A stretch of DNA of 64,000 bases from VYFG01 sp965204165 (lineage in GTDB: Bacteria; Pseudomonadota; Gammaproteobacteria; Arenicellales; Poriferihabitantaceae): the NCBI GenBank assembly GCA_965204165.1, contig OZ241969.1:3534001-3598000 (forward strand), given 5' to 3'. Made by a program: the position numbers and the translations under genes. Below the pieces are notes generated by a model. It ran no database searches and was not told where the DNA came from. It was given only the letters and a program-made list of their open reading frames with translations. Of this stretch, positions 40,628-48,576 are shown piece after piece (within the stretch, counting starts at the first letter, position 1; every line of letters begins with the position of its first letter).

Positions 40628-42706
40628 TCAGTCGGGCAGCCGGAATCCTGCCACGGCCCTGTTGAGTTTCTCCAGTGTCCCGCGGATGTTCCCGAGGACG
40701 GCGGCAACCTGCGACGCACCGAGCCCTGACTGCCGGGCAGCCCGGCGCAGGTCATCCATGTCCCTGGAGACCCGGTTCGCGACACCGGACTCCTCGGTAG
40801 CCTCCGTCGCCAGGGACTCGATGGCAGCGAGCAGTTCCTGGCCGACCCGCTCGATTTCCTCAAGAGCCCGGCCTGCCTCGTCCACAACACCTGCACCGGC
40901 AGTCACCTCGCCCGTCGTGGATTCCATGGACAGGATCGCCTCCCTGGCATCCTGCTGGATGGTTTTCACGATGTCGGTGATGCCGTCCGAAGCCCTGGCG
41001 GAACGTTCCGCCAGGCGTTGCGCCTCGTCCGCGATCACGGCGAACCCCTTTCCCGCATCGCCAGCCATGGATGCCTGTATGGAAGCGTTCAGGGACAGTA
41101 CGTTGGTCTGCTCGGTCACGTCCCTGATCAGGCTGACGATCTCATTGATCCGCCGGGAACTCTCCTGTAGCCGGCCCAGTCTTGCTGCCGTATCCCGGAC
41201 CCGGCTGCCGATGGCGTTCATCCCCTCGACGGTGTCGCGGATCGCCCCGGCGCCGTCCCTGGCGGACTGCCCCGCCTCCCTCGCGCGTTTCGACGAGTGG
41301 AGTGCCGACTGGCCCAGGCGATTGATGGTTTCACTCATCCGCTCGATTTCCCGCGCGGCATCCGCAATGCCCTTGGCCTGGGCATCGCTGTTGGCCAGCA
41401 GCTCTTCAATGTGCCGGCCCGACTGTTCTGTCTCGGCAGTCAACTCGTCGGATGCGGACCTGATTTCGCCGACCCGCGTGCGTATTTCGCCGATGGCGAA
41501 GTTCATGGAATCCGCAATCACGTCCGTCGCTTCATCGGCCAATTCCGCTTCCACAGCCAGGTTTCCATGGGCGAGGCTGTCCATGTCATCCAGGAGGCTC
41601 ATCACGGCGTCCCGGGAGCGTTTCTTCCGGACTGCATCGGCCCGCTCCCGGCGTCGCCCATGACGGACCACGGACCAGATCAGCCCGAGCAGGCCGAGCG
41701 AGCCTGCGGCAGCAAGCATCAAGGGCAGGTTCCGGACCCATGCCGGGCGTTCCGGGCCCGCATCCAGTTCCCGGATGATTTGTGCAACATGCTTTTGCAT
41801 GGATGCTGACAAACCCTCGATCCTGGCAGCCGCATCCAGCATGGTAATGTAGTCGTCGGCATTGCCCGCAATGCCCGCCACACTGGAAACAAGCTGCTGG
41901 TACAGGGTGTCCATGCCCGCCATTTCCTCGGCCACTGCCACGCCGCCCATGCCGCGGATGGCATCGTTGATCTCCCCAAAACGCCGCACGTCGTCCTGCA
42001 TCTTTCCTGCCGCCCGGCGCCAGCCCACCCCGCCGGCGGCAAATTCACCGGCGCCGGCGCCGATCTGTTGCACCAGAAGCCGCTGACGGTGGCCAAGTCC
42101 GATCAGTTCCAGCGAGGCCTCGTTTTCGATCAGCCTGTCCACAATGCCGTCCGCCCGCGCCGCCAGTTCCGGAACCAGGCTGCCGACCGCATCCACCTGG
42201 GTCAGGGTGCTGCCAACCACTCCATGGCCGGATACCAACAATGCCACCAGGGGGTCGAGCCTGCCCCATTCGCCGGTGACGGCCCTGAGACCATCAGCGG
42301 CCCGGTTGCCGTATCCCTCCAGCACCCGGTGGTCCAGGGTCGGTATTTCCTGACCCAGTTGCGTCCTCAATCCCGTCAACCGGTCGAACGCACTGTCGGT
42401 TCCCTTGACTGCAAGCAGGGACTGGTAGGCAATTTCCCTGACATCGGATTCCACCCCGAGAGCGGCAATCCGCATGCCGGCAGTCCGCTGTCTTTCCTGG
42501 ATTTCGATCACCACGCCCACCAGGAGTATGGACAGGGCGGCGGCCAGAATCAAAATCCAGAAAATCGCCGCCCAGTTCGGTCCGACGTCGGGCGCCTCCT
42601 CCCGGACGGCGGAACCGCCCGGACCGGAAACGGAACCTGTACCACCCGGGCCCCCGAGAACCGGCTCAACGAGTTCCCTTGCCGGCTTATCTGCGGCTGT
42701 TTTCAA
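40628..42706 (-). CDS. pilJ: PilJ-type methyl-accepting chemotaxis protein
   Basis: A receptor of about 692 residues: an N-terminal Pro/Gly-rich segment, a membrane helix (FWILILAAALSILLVGVVI), a periplasmic ligand domain with PilJ-type helices, a second helix (LPLMLAAAGSLGLLGLIWSVV), HAMP-like linkers, and the cytoplasmic signalling hairpin with VTEQTNVLSLNASIQASMAGDAGKGFAVIADEAQRLAERS. TTG 42706 overlaps the pilI stop (TTGA); an ATG at 42754 in the same frame would overlap pilI by 52 bases and is the alternative. It signals to ChpA and is likely the type IV pilus surface or chemical sensor. Confidence 0.88.
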   Translation of the reverse strand: MKTAADKPARELVEPVLGGPGGTGSVSGPGGSAVREEAPDVGPNWAAIFWILILAAALSILLVGVVIEIQERQRTAGMRIAALGVESDVREIAYQSLLAVKGTDSAFDRLTGLRTQLGQEIPTLDHRVLEGYGNRAADGLRAVTGEWGRLDPLVALLVSGHGVVGSTLTQVDAVGSLVPELAARADGIVDRLIENEASLELIGLGHRQRLLVQQIGAGAGEFAAGGVGWRRAAGKMQDDVRRFGEINDAIRGMGGVAVAEEMAGMDTLYQQLVSSVAGIAGNADDYITMLDAAARIEGLSASMQKHVAQIIRELDAGPERPAWVRNLPLMLAAAGSLGLLGLIWSVVRHGRRRERADAVRKKRSRDAVMSLLDDMDSLAHGNLAVEAELADEATDVIADSMNFAIGEIRTRVGEIRSASDELTAETEQSGRHIEELLANSDAQAKGIADAAREIERMSETINRLGQSALHSSKRAREAGQSARDGAGAIRDTVEGMNAIGSRVRDTAARLGRLQESSRRINEIVSLIRDVTEQTNVLSLNASIQASMAGDAGKGFAVIADEAQRLAERSARASDGITDIVKTIQQDAREAILSMESTTGEVTAGAGVVDEAGRALEEIERVGQELLAAIESLATEATEESGVANRVSRDMDDLRRAARQSGLGASQVAAVLGNIRGTLEKLNRAVAGFRLPD

Positions 42707-43257
42707 AGCCCTGCCGCCTGTCGTGCGATCGAGATGAATTCCGGCATGCGGCAAAGTCTGTCAACATCCAGCACCACCCATGTCTGCTTCCTTTCCACCA
42801 GGACCGAACTGACCAGCGAAGAAAGCGAAGAGGGAATCCCGGCATCCTCCGTCTGCTCAAGCCCCTCGGGGAAGGTCCGGAGATTAACCCACCGTTCCAG
42901 CAACAGGACGCTCTTCAGGTTTTCGTCCGGCAGCCTGAACAGGATCGCCGTGCGCAGGGATGGAACAGCGCCAAACCCCAGGAAATCGGAAAAATCGACC
43001 ACGGTATGGATTTCCCCCCGGATATTCGTCATCCCCCTGACCCAGTGCGCCGCCCACGGCACGGGCTGTATCTCCTGCTCGGCGAGCACCTCGAACCCTT
43101 CCGAGAACGGAAACACCAGGTTCCAGTCGCCCACGCGCAGGCTGTATCCACGCCAGCTGCGATCCGCCACCACGCTGCTTTCGAGCGCCGCTGCGCCCAG
43201 GGACTGCGCTGCCAGCATCTGCAACTGTTCCAGGGGAGTGGGGATGCCGTCGATCAC
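42703..43257 (-). CDS. pilI: PilI-like CheW adaptor
   Basis: A CheW-domain protein of about 184 residues linking PilJ to ChpA. Typical segments are WRGYSLRVGDWNLVFPFSEGFEVLAEQEIQPVP, HWVRGMTNIRGEIHTVVDFSDFLGF and a C-terminal dimer region ERKQTWVVLDVDRLCRMPEFISI. I use GTG 43257 (VIDGIPTPLEQLQ), because residues before it have no CheW character and the size then fits PilI (178). It stands directly upstream of pilJ, as in Pseudomonas. The residual pilH fragment lies upstream. Confidence 0.85.
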   Translation of the reverse strand: MIDGIPTPLEQLQMLAAQSLGAAALESSVVADRSWRGYSLRVGDWNLVFPFSEGFEVLAEQEIQPVPWAAHWVRGMTNIRGEIHTVVDFSDFLGFGAVPSLRTAILFRLPDENLKSVLLLERWVNLRTFPEGLEQTEDAGIPSSLSSLVSSVLVERKQTWVVLDVDRLCRMPEFISIARQAAGL

Positions 43258-43318
43258 GTCTCTTCGATCTTTCGGGGAAATCGGTATTTTCCGTCGAGAC
43301 GGTATCCAGGTTCGAGAA

Positions 43319-43591
43319 TCATGCGGACTCCCGGGATTCAATCGGTTCCTGGTTGTCGGACGGCTTGGCTATATACCCCGCTGTATCCCGCCCGAGACCC
43401 CGCATCCTGCAGGAAACCATGTTCTTGGATGGCACGATGATCATGGGAATACACGTTGTATCCGGGTCATTGTACCGCATGCGCGCGGCCGGTAATCCAT
43501 TGGCGCCGGGCATGATTCGGTTCATCCGCACGGCGGGCGGACGCTCCCTGGGTGCCACGGCCGTCACGTCCCGCGCAGCGCCAGCGGACAA
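43319..43591 (-). pseudogene. Decayed C-terminal half of a PilH-like response regulator
   Basis: The minus-strand frame MNRIMPGANGLPAARM ... DPDTTCIPMIIV ... SKNMVSCRMRGLGRDTAGYIAKPSDN lines up with the second half of a receiver domain (the usual xLMDIVMPGxNG ... IPVIxVTSK ... GAxxYxxKP). The phospho-acceptor Asp position is Asn, other receiver positions are altered, and the N-terminal half with the acidic pair is not found on either side. In Pseudomonas the order is pilG-pilH-pilI, so this is where pilH should be. It is a remnant, not an active regulator. Confidence 0.72.
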
Positions 43592-43854
43592 TGCCCGCCC
43601 CCGATCAGAACGGTGCGGGTCAGGTGCCGCCGATGGGGTAAACGTCGGCTAGTATCCACCGGTCCGCATCCTCGTAGTGCAGATATCTCATCACCGTGGA
43701 TGATCCGCAGAGCCTGTGACCTACAGGCGAGCACCTCGTCATCTAAACGTAGACTGTCGAGCTGTTCCGTGAACCATTCCTCCAGTATCTCCTCACGGGT
43801 GTACGTCTCCGGGCGTTTTCCCTTGGCACTGCCGCAATGGTTGTAGATAATCCA

Positions 43855-43863
43855 TAAAATATT
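43855..43863. repeat. Target site duplication, left copy
   Basis: TAAAATATT directly outside the left end; the same nine bases follow the right end. Confidence 0.88.
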
Positions 43864-43877
43864 CAGCAATTCCCGCT
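43864..43877 (+). repeat. Left terminal inverted repeat of the insertion sequence
   Basis: CAGCAATTCCCGCT, perfectly repeated in inverse at 45469-45482. Confidence 0.9.
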
Positions 43878-43968
43878 GGTTTAAAAAGTCAAGCAAATAC
43901 AAGGTGATAGAGAGATACGGAAAAAACTTTTTCGTAAAGTTTTTCAGGAATTCTGGTATCATACAGTT

Positions 43969-43995
43969 CCAATTTCATGAACCAGGTGAAATTGG
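43969..43995 (+). promoter_or_regulatory. Hairpin over the transposase ribosome site
   Basis: CCAATTTCA and TGAAATTGG form a perfect 9-bp stem around a 9-nt loop, ending at the base before the transposase ATG. The only Shine-Dalgarno-like sequence (AGG at 43984-43986, extending to AGGTGA) is at the loop/stem junction. When transcribed the hairpin should hide the start and keep transposase synthesis low, a familiar control in insertion sequences. Confidence 0.6.
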
Positions 43996-45306
43996 ATGCG
44001 TGAACCATCAAATCGCAAACACTTGAGCGCACAGGGATTGCTGCAGTCGATCCGGTCGAGTTTCGAGGAGATTCCGGACACGAAGCGCACCCGCAAGTTC
44101 CCGTTGTCGGACGTCATGATGTCGGCGCTGGCGATGTTCGGTCTGAAATATCCATCGCTGCTGCAGTTCGAGCGGTCGCAGTCCGAGGAAGCGGTGCGGC
44201 ACAATCTGAAGCATCTGTACGGGGTGGCGCAGGCGCCGAGCGACACGTACATGAGGGAACGGCTGGACGAATTGGACCCGGGGGTGTTCGAGCCGGTATA
44301 CAAGCGGCTGTTTGCGCTGCTGCAGCGGGGCAAGGGTCTGGAGGGTTTCGAGGTGCTGGACGGCCGCTATGTGCTGTCGGTGGACGGCACCGGGCTGTTC
44401 TCCTCGCAGAAGGTGCATTGCGCGCACTGCTGCAGCAAGCATCATCGTGACGGTCGGGTGACGTACTATCACCAGTTGCTCGGTGCGGTGCTGGTGCATC
44501 CGGACTGCCGCGAGGTGATCCCCCTGATGCCAGAACCGATCCTGAAGGGGGACGGATCCGGCAAGAACGACTGTGAGCGGAATGCCGCAAGGCGGCTGCT
44601 GAAGCGTGTCCGTCGCAACCATCCGCATTTGCGGTTGCTGGTGGTTGAAGATGGCCTGGCCTCGAACGGTCCGCACATCCGGCTGCTGGAGTCACTGGAC
44701 ATGCGCTATGTGCTGGGTGCGAAGGAAGGGGACCACCGGTTTCTGTACGACTGGGTGTCGAAGACCCGGGGCGTTCCGGAACATGAGTGCCGGGACGGGC
44801 AGGGGGTAGTGCATCGCTTCCGGTATCTGAACCGGGTGCCGTTGAACGACGACCACTTTGATCTGGAGGTGAACTTCCTTGAGTACCGGGAGCACCGTCC
44901 CGGGGGCAAGGTGCAGCGCTTTTGCTGGGTCACCGATATCCCGATCGACGAATCGAACCTGATGGAGTTGATGCGGGCCGGCCGGGCCCGCTGGAAGATA
45001 GAGAACGAAACCTTCAACACGCTGAAGAACCAGGGTTACGGCCTGGAACACAATTATGGTCACGGCAACAAGCACCTGTCGACGGTGCTGATGCACCTGA
45101 TGATGCTGGCGTTTCTGGTGGACCAGATCCAGTTGCGCTGCTGTGCCGTATTCAATGCGGCACACCAGGCCATGTACAGCCGCGCCGCGCTGTGGCGCAA
45201 GATGAGGGGCCTGTTCAGCCTGTTCCTGATAGACAGTTGGGAGAAACTGTATCAGGTCATTGCGCGGGGGTACAAAAACAATCCCGCGCTGCCTGAACCG
45301 CCCTGA
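43996..45306 (+). CDS. DDE transposase
   Basis: A 436-residue transposase. An N-terminal DNA-binding region (FPLSDVMMSALAMFGLKYPSLLQFE) is followed by an RNase H-like core with Asp130 (VLSVDGTGLF), Asp219 (VVEDGLASN) and Glu336 in ARWKIENETFNTLKNQG, the Y/W-R-E-K-like signature of the IS4 group. A Cys/His cluster after the first Asp (VHCAHCCSKHH, residues 140-150) may bind metal. It is full length, with no frameshift or stop, so the element may be active. It lies inside the 43864-45482 element. Confidence 0.92.
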   Translation: MREPSNRKHLSAQGLLQSIRSSFEEIPDTKRTRKFPLSDVMMSALAMFGLKYPSLLQFERSQSEEAVRHNLKHLYGVAQAPSDTYMRERLDELDPGVFEPVYKRLFALLQRGKGLEGFEVLDGRYVLSVDGTGLFSSQKVHCAHCCSKHHRDGRVTYYHQLLGAVLVHPDCREVIPLMPEPILKGDGSGKNDCERNAARRLLKRVRRNHPHLRLLVVEDGLASNGPHIRLLESLDMRYVLGAKEGDHRFLYDWVSKTRGVPEHECRDGQGVVHRFRYLNRVPLNDDHFDLEVNFLEYREHRPGGKVQRFCWVTDIPIDESNLMELMRAGRARWKIENETFNTLKNQGYGLEHNYGHGNKHLSTVLMHLMMLAFLVDQIQLRCCAVFNAAHQAMYSRAALWRKMRGLFSLFLIDSWEKLYQVIARGYKNNPALPEPP

Positions 45307-45468
45307 ATCACGCCGTGACCGGCGGGTGTTCAGGTCGATTCTTCAGCGTTTACCGACCCGATGAGTTCTACAGCCCCAGTGGTGGCTGTAACGACCGCTG
45401 CGCCCCGATCCCTTTAAAACCACAACCTCCTGCGGATCACACTCCCTGACACAATGGAGCTAACCCTT

Positions 45469-45482
45469 AGCGGGAATTGCTG
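45469..45482 (-). repeat. Right terminal inverted repeat of the insertion sequence
   Basis: AGCGGGAATTGCTG, the exact complement of the left end at 43864-43877. Confidence 0.9.
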
Positions 45483-45491
45483 TAAAATATT
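45483..45491. repeat. Target site duplication, right copy
   Basis: TAAAATATT directly outside the right end, identical to 43855-43863. Confidence 0.88.
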
Positions 45492-45558
45492 CCTTGAGTT
45501 TGTCCGATCTGGTGACGATAATATAGGTAGCTCATCTGCCATGTGTAGAAGGAGCAAC

Positions 45559-45582
45559 GAAGCCGTCCTTCGGGGCGGCTTC
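45559..45582 (-). terminator. UUCG/CGAA hairpin after pilG
   Basis: A 10-bp stem (GAAGCCGTCC / GGGCGGCTTC, one G-T pair) with TTCG in the loop, 38 bases past the pilG stop. The downstream minus-strand bases GTTGCTCCTTCT are only moderately T-rich, and the plus-strand side is no better, so it is an imperfect terminator that may serve either direction. Confidence 0.5.
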
Positions 45583-45620
45583 AGCCTTTCTGGGCATTGA
45601 CCCTTTTCCTGCAATATTCC

Positions 45621-46010
45621 TCATATTCCTTCTGTAATCTGCGCTGCCTGTACGGCGTATTGTTCCACCGCATCCAGAAGTTCGGTCTCGCCGACCGGTT
45701 TACCGATATGGCCATCGGCGCCCACGATCTGGCCGCGGGCACGGTCAAACGGACCGCTCTTGCTGGATACCATGACGACCGGTATCCCGCCGTGATGCCT
45801 GCTGTTCTTCACCAACGAGCAGGTCTGGTAGCCGTCGATTCTGGGCATCAGAATGTCGACAAACAGGAGGTCGGGCTGAAAATCCGCTATTTTCGCGATC
45901 GCCTCGAACCCGTCCATTGCCGTGGCCACCTCGTGCCCCGCTCCCTCGAGCACCCCGCATGCCTGGTGCAGGATGGTCTGGCTGTCATCCACCACCAGGA
46001 TTCTCTTCAT
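45621..46010 (-). CDS. pilG: PilG-type response regulator
   Basis: A 129-residue single-domain receiver. It has the acidic pocket ILVVDDSQTILHQ near residue 4, phospho-Asp in LLFVDILMPRIDGYQTCSLVKNS near 55, and VVMVSSKSGPFDRARGQIVGADGHIGKP, matching PilG closely (DGYQTCALIKN and SSKDGLFDKAKGRIVGSD in Pseudomonas). It should relay ChpA phosphorylation to pilus extension and cAMP control. It starts at ATG 46010, divergent from the tonB-like gene. The insertion and pilH remnant now separate it from pilI. Confidence 0.9.
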   Translation of the reverse strand: MKRILVVDDSQTILHQACGVLEGAGHEVATAMDGFEAIAKIADFQPDLLFVDILMPRIDGYQTCSLVKNSRHHGGIPVVMVSSKSGPFDRARGQIVGADGHIGKPVGETELLDAVEQYAVQAAQITEGI

Positions 46011-46147
46011 GCAGGCATTCTCCCTGGTCCGGACCGGTGCAGCGTCACGCCGGACAAACCGGTCCCGGGAACGATCAGCGGGGCGCCTGATCCCGTTCCC
46101 ATGCTTCTTTGTGCGACTTCCCTACCTGTCAACAAACCATCTCCGTT

Positions 46148-46174
46148 TTGTATGATAAATTAATAGGTTATAAT
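46148..46174 (+). promoter_or_regulatory. Likely sigma70 promoter of the tonB-like gene
   Basis: A perfect TATAAT at 46169-46174 is preceded by TTGTAT at 46148-46153 with 15 nt between. Transcription would start about 46181, 40 bases before the GTG start at 46221. The short spacer makes the -35 assignment uncertain. Confidence 0.5.
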
Positions 46175-46220
46175 AACTTACATCATCGAAAATGAACAGG
46201 TTCGACCACCCATTCGACGC

Positions 46221-47048
46221 GTGACCAGGGATACCAGCCCATTGCCGTCCGGCCGGCGCAGGCAGTACCGGTCCCGGGGGCGTTTCGGCTGGGTTCTGCT
46301 GGTCTCGCTGCTGGTGCACAGCATCCTTGTTCTCGGCATTTCATTCGTCATGCCCTCCCAAGCGGGAAACCGGAGCTTCGCACCTTCCATGAAAATCATG
46401 CTGGTCTCCACACCCACCGAGACCGCGCCGGATGATACCAACACGCTGGCCCAGAGCAACAGTCTGGGTGCGGACGACGGGGCGGAGCCGCTGCGGATGT
46501 CCATGGATGCGGGCGCCAGGCTGGTGGAACAGCTCGAACGGGAACAGCTGCTGCTCGAGCAGCAGGTCAATGCCTGGCTCTCGTCCGAGCCCAGGGCCGA
46601 CACCAACGACATCCCGGTCATGGATCAAGCTGACCGGGACGCCCTGATGAAGCGCATCGATACCGCCTTCCTCAACGCCCAGGCGAATCCCAGGGAGCGG
46701 TTCGTGCACGCCAACTCAAAAGTCTCGGATCTGGCGCCATACCTGGAGAACTGGCGGATGGTCGTGGAACGCGTGGGCAACCTGAACTATCCGGATGCAG
46801 CCAGGAGGCAGCAACTGGAAGGCGAGCTCGTGCTGGACGTGGCGGTGCGCGCCGATGGTTCCGTTGCCGACATCAAGATTCTCAGATCCTCCGGCCAGAA
46901 AATTCTCGACGACGGTGCCGTACGCATTGTCCGGATGGCCGCGCCTTTCGAGGAAATTCCGGAAAGCCTGCGCCGGGACTATGATATCCTGCACATTATC
47001 CGGACCTGGAGATTCAGTCACAACACGCTTGCAGATGTCACCCGTTGA
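46221..47048 (+). CDS. TonB-like energy transducer
   Basis: A 275-residue inner-membrane protein: a cytoplasmic basic N-terminus, one membrane helix (FGWVLLVSLLVHSILVLGISFVM), a periplasmic helical region (MSMDAGARLVEQLEREQLLLEQQVNAWL) and a C-terminal TonB fold (YPDAARRQQLEGELVLDVAVRADGSVADIKILRSSGQKILDDGAVRIVRMAAPF). The arrangement upstream of yqgE and divergent from pilG is that of P. aeruginosa tonB3, which is required for twitching motility. The start is GTG 46221. The expected neighbour gshB is absent here. Confidence 0.86.
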   Translation: MTRDTSPLPSGRRRQYRSRGRFGWVLLVSLLVHSILVLGISFVMPSQAGNRSFAPSMKIMLVSTPTETAPDDTNTLAQSNSLGADDGAEPLRMSMDAGARLVEQLEREQLLLEQQVNAWLSSEPRADTNDIPVMDQADRDALMKRIDTAFLNAQANPRERFVHANSKVSDLAPYLENWRMVVERVGNLNYPDAARRQQLEGELVLDVAVRADGSVADIKILRSSGQKILDDGAVRIVRMAAPFEEIPESLRRDYDILHIIRTWRFSHNTLADVTR

Positions 47049-47078
47049 CTGGCCGGTCCACCGGACCTGCGGATCATC

Positions 47079-47645
47079 ATGACAGACGGTTACCTTACCA
47101 ATCATTTCCTGGTCTCCATGCCGCAGTTCATGGATGACAATTTCGCCCGCACCGTGACGTTGATCTGCCAGCACGATGCCGACGGAGCCCTGGGAATCGT
47201 GGTCAACCGGCTCAGCGCGCATACCCTCGGCGAGATCTACCAGCAACTGAACATCCGGGTGGCGGACCGTCACAGTGCGGCCCAGCCGGTGTTCGAGGGC
47301 GGTCCCGTGCATCGCGAATTCGGGCTGGTCGTGCACAGCCTGGAACCCGACCGGCACTGGGAGTCCACCCTCCGGATCAGTGACGGCCTCGCGCTGACCA
47401 GTTCCCGGGACATCCTGGTGGACATGGCACGGGGCGCCGGCCCCCGGGAGTCCCTGATGAGCCTCGGATACGCCGGATGGGGCCCGGGGCAGCTCGAGCA
47501 GGAAATCCTGCAGAACGCCTGGTTCAGCACGCCGGTGGAACAGCGGATACTGTTCGACACCCGGGTGGAAGACAAGTGGAATCATGCCGCCTCGCTCATC
47601 GGCATGGACCTGAACAAGCTGACCGGCCAGGTGGGCCACGCGTGA
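47079..47645 (+). CDS. yqgE: YqgE/AlgH family protein (UPF0301)
   Basis: A 188-residue protein of the YqgE/AlgH family with LTNHFLVSMPQFMDDNFARTVTLICQHDADGALGIVVNRL at the start, FEGGPVHREFGLVVHS near 70 and GYAGWGPGQLEQEILQNAWF near 130. The molecular role is unsettled; AlgH affects alginate control in Pseudomonas. It overlaps ruvX by four bases (GTGA), as in many gammaproteobacteria. Confidence 0.92.
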   Translation: MTDGYLTNHFLVSMPQFMDDNFARTVTLICQHDADGALGIVVNRLSAHTLGEIYQQLNIRVADRHSAAQPVFEGGPVHREFGLVVHSLEPDRHWESTLRISDGLALTSSRDILVDMARGAGPRESLMSLGYAGWGPGQLEQEILQNAWFSTPVEQRILFDTRVEDKWNHAASLIGMDLNKLTGQVGHA

Positions 47646-48088
47646 AGGGTCGGGTTCTCGGCTTCGACTTCGGTCACAAACGGATCGGAACCGCCAGTGG
47701 CAATCGCACCACCGGCACCACCGCGCCGCTTGAAACCGTCGCGGCCACGAGTCAGGGCCCGGACTGGCCACGGCTGGTGAACCTGGTGCATACATGGCGG
47801 GCGGATGAACTGGTGGTCGGGCTACCCCTGCACATGGACGGCAGCGAGAGCCATCTCAGCCGTGAGGCCAGGCGTTTCGGGGACGAACTCGCCAACCGCA
47901 CCGGCCTGCCCGTGTCCCTGGTGGACGAACGGTTGAGCTCCAGCGAGGCCGACCATGTCCTCACCCTCGGATCGACCCCCGGAAAGTCCCGTCAGCGACG
48001 GCGCCTGGCCCACAGGGACAGCATCGCGGCGGAGTTGATTGTCAGGACCTATCTGGCGGACAATCCGGCCCCGACATGCAACCGATAG
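47642..48088 (+). CDS. ruvX: Holliday junction resolvase-like RuvX/YqgF
   Basis: A 148-residue RNase H-fold nuclease. The metal residues lie in VLGFDFGHKRIGTASGN, DELVVGLPLHMDGSESHLS and LVDERLSSSEADHV, and the last Asp in HRDSIAAELIVRTYL. YqgF processes the 5' end of pre-16S rRNA and was first described as a resolvase. GTG 47642 overlaps the yqgE stop. It overlaps pyrR by 13 bases. Confidence 0.9.
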   Translation: MKGRVLGFDFGHKRIGTASGNRTTGTTAPLETVAATSQGPDWPRLVNLVHTWRADELVVGLPLHMDGSESHLSREARRFGDELANRTGLPVSLVDERLSSSEADHVLTLGSTPGKSRQRRRLAHRDSIAAELIVRTYLADNPAPTCNR

Positions 48089-48576
48089 CGCTGGAGCCGA
48101 TTCTCGCCCGCATGGACCAGGAAATCCGGGACCTGGCCATGAACGATCCGCTGATGATCGGTATCCATACCGGGGGGGCATGGATCGCGGAACACCTGCA
48201 CCGCTCTCTCGCCATCGACTCGCCCCTGTGCAGCCTGGACATTTCCTTCTACCGCGATGATTTCAGCCGGGTGGGACTGAATCCCAGGGTCCGGTCATCC
48301 TCCCTGCCGGCCGACGTGGAGGGCCGGGAGGTGATCCTGGTCGACGACGTGCTCTACACCGGCCGCACCATCCGCGCCGCCCTCAATGAAATCTTCTCCT
48401 GGGGACGGCCATCCCTGGTACGGCTGGCTGTCGCGCTGGACCGTCCCGCACGGGAATTGCCGGTACAGGCGGACGTGGTTGGACGAAAGATCGAGCTTGA
48501 CGCCGACAAGCAGGCCAAGATCACGCGGGACGGCAACGGTGTCCTGAATTTTGAGATCGTGACCAGGGTCCCATGA
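48076..48576 (+). CDS. pyrR: PyrR bifunctional regulator / uracil phosphoribosyltransferase
   Basis: A 166-residue phosphoribosyltransferase-fold protein with the PRPP-binding VILVDDVLYTGRTIRAAL near residue 93, IGIHTGGAWIAEHL near 35 and DISFYRDDF near 54. PyrR controls pyr genes through RNA attenuation in Gram-positives and serves as a phosphoribosyltransferase in others. In Pseudomonas the same pyrR-pyrB-pyrC' order exists. Its end overlaps pyrB by four bases (ATGA). Confidence 0.92.
   Translation: MQPIALEPILARMDQEIRDLAMNDPLMIGIHTGGAWIAEHLHRSLAIDSPLCSLDISFYRDDFSRVGLNPRVRSSSLPADVEGREVILVDDVLYTGRTIRAALNEIFSWGRPSLVRLAVALDRPARELPVQADVVGRKIELDADKQAKITRDGNGVLNFEIVTRVP

Larger units (their letters stand above)
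43864..45482 (+). mobile_element. Insertion sequence, 1619 bp, complete
   Basis: The ends are perfect 14-bp inverted repeats (CAGCAATTCCCGCT at 43864-43877 and its complement at 45469-45482), flanked by a 9-bp direct repeat TAAAATATT (43855-43863 and 45483-45491) from target duplication. One DDE transposase gene (43996-45306) fills most of it. The family is not certain: the Trp-Lys-Ile-Glu segment and spacing are like the IS4 group. The intact repeats and duplication show recent insertion. Confidence 0.93.
43564..45542 (-). pseudogene. Small gene split by the insertion sequence
   Basis: Removing the insertion and one copy of the 9-bp duplication restores a continuous minus-strand frame. It runs MADELPILSSPDRTNSRNIL from 45542-45483, then WIIYNHCGSAKGKRPETYT and on through EEWFTEQLDSLRLDDEVLACRSQALRIIHGDE from 43854 down to the stop at 43564, about 116 codons. 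The duplicated AATATTTTA encodes NIL on both sides, so the frame is kept exactly. The family is unknown. After IIHGDE the frame loses protein-like character, while the next frame gives MRYLHYEDADRWILADVYPI, so a frameshift is also possible. Confidence 0.7.

Noticed and set aside
43564..43962. A 132-codon minus-strand gene starting inside the insertion sequence
   Set aside because: Its first 33 codons come from the insertion end and the rest from the interrupted gene, so it is a chance fusion; it is described as the split pseudogene instead.
45414..45614. A 66-codon minus-strand gene beside pilG
   Set aside because: It is the start of the split gene running into the right end of the insertion, not a real small gene.
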